DNA from: Occultella kanbiaonis
GTDB taxonomy: Bacteria; Actinomycetota; Actinomycetes; Actinomycetales; Beutenbergiaceae
DNA: 64,000 bases
Direction: 5' to 3'
NCBI RefSeq assembly: GCF_009708215.1
Contig: NZ_CP046175.1
Location: 806,001-870,000, forward strand
Of this stretch, positions 31,092 to 40,800 are shown piece after piece. The notes below the pieces were generated by a model that made no database searches, had not been told where the DNA came from, and saw only the letters and a list, made by a program, of their open reading frames with translations. Numbering within the stretch: the stretch's first letter is position 1; each line of letters starts with the position of its first letter. Position numbers and translations under genes: made by a program.

Positions 31092-32276
31092 GTGAGGGAC
31101 CTGCGGATCGGTGTGGTCGGATTCGGGGCTCGCGGCCCCCTCGCACGGGAGGCGCACCGCCCGGACGCGGGTGCTCGGGTGGTCGTCGTGTGCGACCCGA
31201 GCGAACGGGCCCGGTCGGACGCCCGGACGGCGTTCCCGGACGCGCTGGTCACCGGTGACCTGACCGAGTTGCTCGGCCAGGACCTGGACGCCGTCATGGT
31301 GCTGACCCCGGACGACCGGCACGCCGAGCCCGCCCTCGCCGCCCTCGAGGCCGGTGTGGCCGTGTTCTGCGAGAAGCCGCTCGCGGTCCGCATCGAGGAC
31401 ACCGACCGGATCCTGGCCACCGCCCGCCGCACCGGCGCCCGCCTGTACGTGGGCCACAACATGCGGCACATGCCCGTGATCACGGTGATGAAGGGGCTGA
31501 TCGACGACGGCCGGATCGGCGAGGTCAAGGCCATCTGGTGCCGGCACTTCGTGGGCCACGGCGGCGACTACTACTTCAAGGACTGGCACGCCGACTCCAG
31601 CCGCAGCACGAGCCTGCTGCTGCAGAAGGGCGCGCACGACATCGACGTCATCCACTGGCTGGCCGGCGGGTACTCGCGGCGGGTCGCCGCCGTCGGGGCG
31701 TTGAGCGTCTACGGCGACGTCACCGACCGCGCGGACCGGTCCGACGAGCGCATGTCCGAGTGGTTCAGCCTCGACAACTGGCCGCCGAGCGCCCAGCGCG
31801 GCCTGCACCCGATCATCGATGTCGAGGACCTCTCGATGATGAACATGGTGCTCGACGGCGGGGTGCTGGCCTCGTACCAGCAGTGTCACTTCACGCCGGA
31901 CTACTGGCGCAACTACACCGTGATCGGGACGCGGGGACGGATCGAGAACACCGGGGACGCCGCGGGCGCACGGGTGCACCTGTGGAACCGCCGGCACGAC
32001 GGTACCGCCGAGCCGGACGAGAGCTTCGAGGTCCCCGCCGGCATCGGCGGACACGGCGGCGCGGACTCGATGCTCATCAGCGAGTTCCTGCGGTTCGTGC
32101 GCGACGGCGGTCGAACCGAGACGTCCCCGGTCGCGGCGCGTGAGGCGGTCGCCGCCGGAATCGTGGCCACGGCGTCCCTGCGCGGCGACGGCTCCGCGCT
32201 GCCGGTGCCGCCGTTGGCGAAGGACCTCGTCGCCTACTTCGACGCCGGGCAGCCCGGCTCCGGGCCGGCTCACTGA
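31092..32276 (+). CDS. Gfo/Idh/MocA family oxidoreductase
   Basis: A 394-residue NAD(P)-dependent sugar or inositol dehydrogenase-type enzyme. The N-terminal Rossmann site is LRIGVVGFGARGPLAREAHR, then VVCDPSERARSDARTAF and MVLTPDDRHAEPALAALEAG. The EKP active-site signature is in VFCEKPLAVRIEDTDR, with the catalytic region KGAHDIDVIHWLAGGYSRRV, where DxxH residues act in this family. Substrate is unknown. The GTG at 31092 has GGGAG five bases upstream and gives the sequence closest to the family start; GTG at 31086 is also in frame. It may be transcribed with the preceding operon, but no function in that pathway is shown. Confidence 0.88.
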   Translation: MRDLRIGVVGFGARGPLAREAHRPDAGARVVVVCDPSERARSDARTAFPDALVTGDLTELLGQDLDAVMVLTPDDRHAEPALAALEAGVAVFCEKPLAVRIEDTDRILATARRTGARLYVGHNMRHMPVITVMKGLIDDGRIGEVKAIWCRHFVGHGGDYYFKDWHADSSRSTSLLLQKGAHDIDVIHWLAGGYSRRVAAVGALSVYGDVTDRADRSDERMSEWFSLDNWPPSAQRGLHPIIDVEDLSMMNMVLDGGVLASYQQCHFTPDYWRNYTVIGTRGRIENTGDAAGARVHLWNRRHDGTAEPDESFEVPAGIGGHGGADSMLISEFLRFVRDGGRTETSPVAAREAVAAGIVATASLRGDGSALPVPPLAKDLVAYFDAGQPGSGPAH

Positions 32277-32334
32277 CCGGGCGGACCCCTCGAATCACAT
32301 ACCCTTGGAGGCCTAACCCCACCAAAGGGCATGC

Positions 32335-34413
32335 ATGGCACAGATGGCGTTGGGCTTCCCTCGCCAGGTGGCCGAAGCCAGGGACTGGCGCGAGGAGACC
32401 GACGAAAGCATCCTCGCGGAGGTCCGGGCCGGGCACGTGGCGGTCTTTGCCGTGCTCTATGACCGGTATCGCGACCAGGCGATACGGTCGGCCAAGCGCA
32501 ACGGCGCCGGCGAGCACGCCGAGGACGTCGTGCAGGACGCTTTCGTCGGGGTGCTCCGCGCGATCCGGTCCGGGGGCGGTCCGACGCAGGGTTTCGCCCC
32601 GTACCTCTTCGGCGCCCTGCGCAACGTTGCGATCGACCGGTCCAGGCGGGTCGGTGAGATCCCGGTCGACGATCTGGACGACGTCGCCGGGGTCGTGGAA
32701 CCGATGGTCGTCGCCGACGCCAGTGACGATGTCCTGGACCGGGGCATCGTCACCGACGCGTTCAAGTCACTGCCGGCCCGCTGGCAGCAGGTCCTCTGGC
32801 TGACCGAGGTCGAGGGCTACGGTCCCGCGGCGCTGTCCGAGGAGATGGGGATCAAGCCGACGGCTGTGGCCGTGCTGGCCTCCCGGGCGCGGAGCGGGTT
32901 CCGGTCGGCGTGGTTGCAGGCACACGTCGGTGCCGGACGCCGCACCGACCTGCCCGCGGAGTGCGCCAAGGTCGTCCCGCAACTGGGTGACTACGAGACC
33001 GGACGCCTCACTGCGCGGCGCCGGCTCGCCGTGCAGAACCACCTCCAGGGGTGCGTGGACTGCAGCGCGGTCGCGCTCGAGCTGACGGCGGTGTCGGAGA
33101 AGCTCGGCGCCGTGCTCGTGCCGGTCGTCGTCACCCTGCCGCTGTTCTTCCTGACGTCGACCGTCGTCAAGGCCGGCATCCTGCTCGGTGGCGCCGCCGG
33201 TGCGGGCGCCGCGACGAAGGCGGCGGGGACGGCCGGGACCACGGTGGCGAAGGCAGGCGTCGCGTCCGGTGGGGTCGCCGCGGCGCGCTCCGTCGGACGC
33301 GTGGTGAAGGCGAACCCGATCGTCGCGGGTGCGTCCGTGGCGATGGTCGCGCTCGTCGTGGTTGCGGCGGTGGCCTGGTCGAACCAGCCGCCGCCCGGCG
33401 TGGGTGGCGATCCGGGCGCGGCCGTCACCACCGCCGCCGATCCCGGCGCCGGTGGCGCCGACCCGGACCCGAGCGCGACGCCGACGGGCGCCCCGACCAC
33501 CACCTCGCCGACGCCGACTCCGACGCCGACGTCGCCGACGAGCCCGCCGGGGACGACGGCGCCCGTCCCGGTGCCGCCCGCCGTCCCCGCGAACCCCACG
33601 TCGCCGCCGGCCACGGATCCGCCGCCCACGGACCCGGCGCCCGCGCCGGTCGATCCCAGCCCCGTCGACCCGACGCCCGTCGATCCCGCACCGGTCGACC
33701 CCGACCCAACGGACGAGCCCACCGACCCGGGCCCGGTCGAGCCCGACCCACCCGTCGCCGTGACGCTCGTCGGCACGGCCACCGGTCCCGTGCTCGTCTC
33801 GCCGACGTTGTCCGGCGCGGGGGAGCCGGGCGCGACCATCACGATCCTCGACGACGCCGGCGTCACGGTGGCGACGACGGTCGTGACCGACGACGAGTCG
33901 TGGTCGGCGATCCCGGAGCCGGCCACGGACGAGGAGGAGACTTGGTACCGCGCGACCCAGACGCTGCCTGACGCAGGCGCCGACGCGGGCCCGGCCGCCG
34001 CCGCGAGCCGGACTCTGAATGAGGCCAGTGACGCCTCGACCCCCACGGAGCCGGTGGGACCCTACCTCTTCCAGGCCCCCGTCCTCGGTCTGGAGGACGG
34101 CGACGACATCCGGTACCAGCCGCTGCTGCAGTGCGGCGACGTGCTCGGCGGCATCAACCTCACGGTCGAAGGGGAGTATCTCCAGCACGTGCGGTTCATC
34201 CTCGACTCCGAAGTCCGCGAGTCCGAGCACCCCATCGAGGACGATCTCGGTGAAGGCTGGGGCCAGGTGACGCGGTGCTGGCCGGAGCAGGGAGCCCCAG
34301 AGCTCCACGCCGGTACGCACACCGTCGGAGTGCAGTACATCGACCCCGACACCGGGGCCGCCGGCCGGGTCGATCAGGTCACCTTCAACCTCGTCCGCGC
34401 GACCGACTCCTGA
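32335..34413 (+). CDS. ECF sigma factor fused to zinc anti-sigma-like domain, membrane segments and an extracytoplasmic domain
   Basis: A 692-residue modular protein. Residues about 20-105 are sigma region 2 (VFAVLYDRYRDQAIRSAKRN, AEDVVQDAFVGVLRAIR). Residues about 130-190 are region 4 (VTDAFKSLPARWQQVLWLTE, ALSEEMGIKPTAVAVLASRA). A zf-HC2-type zinc site follows, with HLQGCVDC (His236, Cys240, Cys243). Two hydrophobic segments lie near 258-280 and 327-350. Then comes a Pro/Thr-rich spacer with DPTPVDPAPVDPDP-type repeats and a C-terminal domain of about 220 residues. That domain starts with a bacterial Ig-like element (VSPTLSGAGEPGATITILDD). A sigma factor physically joined to its anti-sigma-like domain and to a cell-surface sensor would signal by release or shape change. 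Similar fusions exist in actinobacteria (ECF52/53-like groups); the outer domain is not recognised. Confidence 0.85.
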   Translation: MAQMALGFPRQVAEARDWREETDESILAEVRAGHVAVFAVLYDRYRDQAIRSAKRNGAGEHAEDVVQDAFVGVLRAIRSGGGPTQGFAPYLFGALRNVAIDRSRRVGEIPVDDLDDVAGVVEPMVVADASDDVLDRGIVTDAFKSLPARWQQVLWLTEVEGYGPAALSEEMGIKPTAVAVLASRARSGFRSAWLQAHVGAGRRTDLPAECAKVVPQLGDYETGRLTARRRLAVQNHLQGCVDCSAVALELTAVSEKLGAVLVPVVVTLPLFFLTSTVVKAGILLGGAAGAGAATKAAGTAGTTVAKAGVASGGVAAARSVGRVVKANPIVAGASVAMVALVVVAAVAWSNQPPPGVGGDPGAAVTTAADPGAGGADPDPSATPTGAPTTTSPTPTPTPTSPTSPPGTTAPVPVPPAVPANPTSPPATDPPPTDPAPAPVDPSPVDPTPVDPAPVDPDPTDEPTDPGPVEPDPPVAVTLVGTATGPVLVSPTLSGAGEPGATITILDDAGVTVATTVVTDDESWSAIPEPATDEEETWYRATQTLPDAGADAGPAAAASRTLNEASDASTPTEPVGPYLFQAPVLGLEDGDDIRYQPLLQCGDVLGGINLTVEGEYLQHVRFILDSEVRESEHPIEDDLGEGWGQVTRCWPEQGAPELHAGTHTVGVQYIDPDTGAAGRVDQVTFNLVRATDS

Positions 34414-34835
34414 GCCGAGGAAACTCCTCTCGATTCTCGCGTTATATCCGTCCGTCCCCTGCGTCTTCCTAGGTACGGGCACCTTTTGGCCGCCCGTGCA
34501 GGACGTACATCCGGACGGGAGCGAGAACGATCATGACCGGGCTTGGGCTGACCACAGTGCCGCAGGGGGGCACTGGGTGGCGCACGCCTGATCCGGATCA
34601 CTCGCTCTCGGGCCGGGGTACTCGCCATACAGGGCGGAACTCACATCGACACCGTCTCCCGCGTTCGAGGCGTTCCCGGCTCGGGGGCCGTGGTTCGAAA
34701 AAGGACGGTTGCGGCGTGAGCGTGGAGGGCTGACCTTCCGCACCTTCGGGGGTGTCTGCGGTGGCGGGGTTCCTGACGGATCCCGCCACCGCCGGTCAAG
34801 GTCGGTGGTGGCGCGACGTCTGGTCCGATCGAGGC
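34414..34835. other. Intergenic region with two hairpins; no convincing gene
   Basis: This 420-bp spacer lies between the sigma fusion and the converging helicase gene. It contains CAGTGCC-GCAGGGG-GGCACTG at 34555-34575 and a long GCGGTGGCGGG...CCCGCCACCGC stem at 34758-34792. A 66-codon open frame from 34533 is Arg/Gly-rich with no domain and is probably not a gene. Confidence 0.6.
34758..34792. terminator. Likely terminator hairpin between converging genes
   Basis: A perfect 11-bp G+C stem (GCGGTGGCGGG with CCCGCCACCGC) around a 13-nt loop, 44 bp beyond the helicase stop codon and 345 bp past the sigma-fusion stop. There is no U-tract, as is usual at this G+C. Confidence 0.5.
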
Positions 34836-37800
34836 TCAGTCCGCGCCGGCGACGAGGTACTGGCCGCGTTCGGTGAGGGTCCCGAGTGCGATCGCCGAAC
34901 CGAGGACGTGTTCGAGGCGGGTCCGGATACCGTCCGTCAGACGCGAACCACCGAACACGGCATTCGTCGCCCGGAGCAGTTCCTCGTTGGTGCTGCCGGC
35001 GGACGCCCGTGCCAGGTCTGCCATCGCGTTCGCGATCTCCTGGCTCGGAACCTGATCCAACGGCCGCACCGACGAGCTCGTCTGGGTCCGGTAGCCGCGC
35101 CATCCGTCGGGATCCAGCTCCCTTGGCCAGACGAACCGGTCCTGGACCCGCAGGTCCGTGGGGACCTGTCCGAGGATCGCCTGGGCGCGGGTCTCGGCGA
35201 CCTTGGTCAGTCCGAAACTGTTCGCGACCAGACGGGTGAGTCTGGCGGTGTGGACGGGACCCTCCTGGGCAACGATCGACTCGATCGCCTGCTGGACCTG
35301 GTGCGCGGCTCGCGTTGCGGGCAGCGCGTCCAGCACGGACCGTACGCCGAGGGGCTGCGGATCCCAGGGCTGGAACGGGACGGCGAGCCCGGCCGGGATC
35401 GCGACTGGATCGGGAACGTCGGCGCTCATGGCCAACCCGGTCAGCGTCGGCTGCGCCGGGACGTCCGCCACTAGCGCTGTTCGTTCCGCCTCCCGCTCGA
35501 CCGCGTCTCGCTCGGCCGCGTCTCGCTCGGCCGCGTCTCGCTCGGCCGCCTCCCGCTCGGACGCCACGCGCTCGGCGGCGTGCGTCGCCTCGAGAAGCCG
35601 CCGCGCCTCGCCGTCGGGATCCTTCAACCAAGCGGGCAGCCACAGCCGCTCCACGGCCGGCCACCGCATCATCGCCGAGAGCACCTCGACCGGCAGCCCG
35701 TCGCGGTCGCCGACGGTACCCCGGCCCGCCCAGCCCGGCCCGTCGAGCAGCACGGCCACCACGGGGTGGTCGGGGCGCTCGGGCAGTGCGAGCGAGAGGT
35801 CCACCTTGAAGTCGGAGAGGCCGACATCGGTGTGCGCCACCAGGCCCAGGTCCCGCAGGGACGCGGCAACCTGTTCACGGTGCCGGTCGGCGATGACCGT
35901 GCGCCGCGGCGCCGACGCGATGGTGGCGAGCACCTCGGGTCCGTGCGCGGCCATGTCCAGGTAGTTGCGCAGGTGCTTGATGCCAACGGATGACGTCTGC
36001 TCCGAGCGGAGTTGGTCAGGGTCGAACGAGGAGAACACCACCACCTGGCGCCGGGCCCGGGTCACCGCGACGTTCAGGCGACGCTCGCCGCCCGCACGGT
36101 TCAGCGGGCCGAAGTTCAGCGGCAGGATCCCGCGGTCGTTCACGCCGAACGCGGTGGAGAACAGGATCACGTCCCGCTCGTCGCCCTGGACGTTCTCCAG
36201 GTTCTTCACGAACAGGCCCTCACCGCTGTCATCGAGGGCGGCACGGAGCCGGTCGTCTCCGGTGTCCCGCAGCAGCGACTCGATGTGGTCGCGCTGCTGG
36301 ACGTTGAACGTGACCACTCCGATCGACGGCGTCCCGTACGGGTGGGCGTCGAAGCGGCGCGCGATCTCCTCGACGATCGCGTCGGCCTCCACCGGGTTGG
36401 TCCGGAGTAGCCTGCCCTTCCCGGTGCGCTGGAACTGCCCGTCCACGCGTACCAGCGAGACGCCGACGCCGTCGATGTCGCGGGAGGCCGCCCCGTTGTT
36501 CGGCGCCGGGAACGAGGAGAGCCGGTTCTCGTAGTAGTGGGTGTTGCTGAACGCGATGAGCGACTCGTCCTTGCTGCGGTAGTGCCAGGACAGCCAGCGC
36601 TGCGGCACCCGCGACTGGATGCACTCGGTGAGGATGGACTCCTCGTCGTCGATGACGCCCTCGGCCTCGGCGGCGAACTCGTCGTCGCCACCCTCGAAGA
36701 GCGGCTCGCCGAACGACGTCGGCGGCATCTGTTTGCTGTCCCCGACCACGATCACCCCGGTGGCGCGGCCCATGGCCCCGACCGCGTCGGCGACCCGGAT
36801 CTGGGACGCCTCGTCGAAGACGACCAGATCGAACTGGCCGGCCCGCGCCGGGAAGAACCGGGCGAGTGAGTCCGGGCTCACCAGGACGCACGGCATGACC
36901 TGCGTGATCAGGTCCCCGTAGGTCCGCAGCAGGGCGCGGACCGCCAGCCCGCCACGCTGTCGGCCGAGCTCACGGCGCAGCGCGCCGACCCTGCCACCCG
37001 CCTCCGGGTCGAACCGTCGGGACGCGAGCACCTCCCGCGGCACGATCGTGGTGAGGTGATCGCGGACCTCACGCGCCGACGTCGTGAAGCGGCTGATCGT
37101 GCGGCCGTGCCCGAGCGGGTCGAAACCGGCCAGGCCGGTGCTGCTGGCCCGCTCACGGACCGAGGCCGCGGCGACGCCGAGGTCCAGGGCACGGACGGCG
37201 TCGTCGGCATGGACGACACCCTCGCGCAGCTGGTCACGGGCCCGCGCCAGCCCGGCGGAACGGAGCGGCTCGAGCCCGCCGAGGAAGGCGGCCCAACGCC
37301 GGGCCGGGAGCAGTTGCGGGTCGTCGAGGTCGCGACCGGTCGTGGTCCTGGTCCAGGTTCGCAGCAGACCATCCCGGGCGGCCCAGAGTGCGAACGGGTC
37401 CTCCGGAGCATCCGGCGCGGCCGCGCCGACGAGCGCGTCCAGTTCCGTGAACGCGGCCAGAAGTTCTCCGGAGACCCCGGCGGCGGTCGGGTCGACCTCG
37501 CCGACCCGACCGGTGGCTCGCGCGTCCAGGTAGTTCCGCAGCGCCGCGACGGCGGTCGCGGGACTCTCCTCGGGCCCGGGATCCTGCAGGCGCGTGCTCG
37601 AGGAGATCGGGTCCGGGGTCAGGGCGCCGGCCGCCCACCGCGACCAGGCGAGCTGGCCGTCGAGGCGCTCGCGGTGCTCGGGAACGAGCGGGTTCCAGAC
37701 CGGCGGAAGGTGCACCCCGGGCGTCCTGCCGGCGAGCTCACGGACCTGCGTGGCAGCATCCGCGGCGCCGGCCAGCACGGTCGTGATCTCGACGAGCTGC

Positions 37801-40800
37801 TTGTGGCTGACGTCGGCGTCGGGCCGCAGGCCCGGTCGGAGGGTCTCCAGGACCGCCTTCAGCCGGCGCTTGCGGCCGAAGAAGCCGGAGGCGGCGGCGG
37901 ACTGCGCGGCGGCGTGGATGTCCGGCATCGGCAGGTCCAGCACGTTCGGGAGGGCAACCCGGGCGACGGCGTCGCCGTGGTCGCGTACGAACGTCGCCAG
38001 GGCGGTGCTCAGGTCGGTCCGTGTTCGTTGACCCGCAGCGGATCGCACCGCGTCGAGGTCCGCGAGGACCGCGGTCGACGTGGCGATGGTGACCACCGCG
38101 TGCATCTCCGGGACGGACCGTGCCGCGAACACGGCCCCAGCGAAGGGGCCCGCGAGGGCCTGAGTGGCGGCATCGACCGCCGCGTCCACGCGTTGGACGG
38201 CACCGAGCAGCGCATCCGCGGGCACGGCATGAGGGTCCAGGAGTCCGACGAAACCCCATGGGTGGTCAGGTCGGGGCTGAGCCGGGTCGGCGACGTCGGG
38301 CAACACCTCCAGGGCCCGTCGCACACCGGCCAGCACCGCGGGATCGGTGTCCGCGACCAGCCCGGTCGGCACGGGCAGGGCGTGCGGCTCGTCGCGCAGC
38401 GTGAGCCGCTGGGTGTGCGCCGAGTACAGAGACAGCCCGGCGCCGTTCGGCTCGTGCAACTCGGCCGCGTAGCGGGCCAGGCGTCGACGGGTCGAGCGGA
38501 GGGTCTCGGTGGCCGCTGCGAAGCCCTGGGAGTCGGTGTCGATGGCGAGTTCCAGCGCCCGCGAGATCTGCGCGCGCACCGCGTTCGGTCGGCTCGCCCG
38601 ATCGTGCAGGTCGATCGAGAACGGCCCCATCCCGACGTCCTCGAGCCTGCGGCGGACCACGTCGAGCGCGGCCCGCTTCTCCGCCACGAACAGGACCCGC
38701 TTGCCCGCGGCGACGGAGCGCGTCAGCAAGTTCGTGATGGTCTGGGACTTCCCGGTGCCCGGTGGGCCCTCGAGGACGAACGTCCGGCCGGCCACCGCCT
38801 CGGCGATCGCGGCGAGCTGGGAGGAGTCCGCGGGCACCGGGCAGCCGCTCGCGAGCTCGTCGAGGTCCACCTCGGCGGGCGGGGGAGCGGGGTCGGAGAA
38901 CGCGTCCGTCGGCGTGTGGATCAGGTGGTGCACCAGCGGGTTGTGGTCGAACTGCTCCCAGTTCTCGTCGAGATCCTTCCAGAGGCGGAACTTGGCGAAC
39001 TGCAGGATGGCCAGATCCGCGGTGGCCTCGACGCGGAAGTTCAGACCGGCCTGGACGAGGGCCACACGGGTCGCCGCGAGGGCGGCTTCGAGGTCCACCC
39101 CGGCGTGGTCATCGGTCGGTTCGGCCAGTCCGGGGATCTCGAGGTCGAAGAGCTGCCTCAGCTTCTCGAGCAGGCAGAAGTTCGGGGTGGACGAACCCGA
39201 CTCGTCCAGGGTGAAGGTGTACGCGCCGGCCTTGGACCGGGTCCGCAGTGTGACCGGGACCAGCACCAGGGGTGACCGAAGCTGCTCGGTGCCGATCGAC
39301 CAGATCAGTGACCCGAGCGCCAGGTAGAGATTGTTGGCGCCGGTGTCCTCCACGATCGTGCGGGCCCGGTGCGCGAGACCACGCAGTCGCCCCTGGTAGG
39401 CCGCGTCGGGGACGTCGGAGTAGACCGCGCGTCGTTCGTGCAGCAGGGAGGTCCGCAGCTCCTCGTCGAGGTCGGCTCCGACGCTGATCCCGCGCTGGGT
39501 GTGGACGGCGTCGACCGAGTCCGCCGGCAGCAGGCTGATCGACGCGCCGGCGTTGATCGTGTCCTCGAAGCGAGCAAGCTCACGCGGCGGTACGGCCAGG
39601 TGGATCGCGTTGCGTTCGGAGAACTTGATCAGTTTGTTGCCCAGGCTCAGGTCGAGCAGGGAATTCTTCCACTGCTGGACCCGCGGCGGGGCCTTGGCAC
39701 GGCTCGGCCCCTCGCCGCCCGAGCCCTCCCGTGACCCGTCGCCCGACGGTGCCGCACCGGGTGGAGTGTAGGTCGGTGGCCGGTACTCGACGACGACGAC
39801 CGTGCCGTCATCGGTGCGGACCCGGGCCGGCAGTGGCAGGATCCGGTTGCGGCGGGCCTCGTGGACGTCCAGCACTCCGTACACGTCCCGCAGATCGCCG
39901 GTGAGGAACCGGGCATACGGCTGCCTCGCCACGCTCTCCCGGTCCGGCAGTTCCGTCGCGGTGACGAGCGTGGTCTCCATCAGGCCGATGACCCCGACGT
40001 CGATCAGGTTGACCACCCGTGAGGTGTCGATGTCGTAGACCACGCCGAGTGACGTCGGCTGGCGCCAGTACCCGAGGAACGCGTGCCCGGCGACAATCCA
40101 CACCAGTGGCCGGACCCCGGCCTGCTCGAGGGCCGCCGCGAGCACGACGACGGTGTCGAGGCAGGTTCCGATCCGGCCGTCCAGGACCTCCCCCGGCGTG
40201 CGCACCTTCTGGCCTTGGGCCGACCAGCTGGACGGGGCCTCGGCGTACCGGATGCCACGGGCGTGAGCCGCGGTGAAGATGGCGCGGGCGAGTTCGTCGA
40301 CCCGATCCGGTCCGGACTGGTAACCCTCGAGCGAGGCACTGCCTGTCTCCGTGCGGAGGATCTCGCCGGCCTCGCCGAGCAACTGTGAGATCGCGGGGTG
40401 GTTCGGCATCACGAACGAGGCGAGCACCTCGGTCGTCACGGGGTGCTCGGAGCGGAGCCAGTGCTGTGCCGCGAGGAGCCGGACCGGGACGGCGATCCGC
40501 GCGAGCGGCTCGGCGACCACGGCGGTCTCGTCAGGTTCGTCGCCGTCCACGGGCGGGAGCAGGTCCACGACGATCTCGGCGGGCCGGTCCTCCTCGACCT
40601 GCGCCATCGCCGACGGGTCGAGCACCAGCGGCACATCCCGCACGATTGTCTCCCGGCCGCCGGCGAGGTCCACGACCACCACGCACGGGCGGGCGAGGTC
40701 GCCCTGGACGTCGAGCACCCGCACGCGCAGCCGTGCCCCGAGCAGGTCGACGCCGTGGCTCGCGATCCGCACCTGCCCCACCACGGCGAGGCCGTTGTGC

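Noticed and set aside
34670-34710. tRNA-like GGTTCGAAA element
   Set aside because: The T-loop-like string is alone; no acceptor stem, anticodon arm or D-loop can be folded around it.
34533-34733. 66-codon open frame after the sigma fusion
   Set aside because: No ribosome site of note, Arg/Gly-rich, interrupted by a hairpin, and no relation to a known family.
37056-39275. 739-codon plus-strand open frame inside the helicase-nuclease
   Set aside because: Antisense to the helicase core; composition is Arg/Gly/Val-rich and no domain is recognisable.
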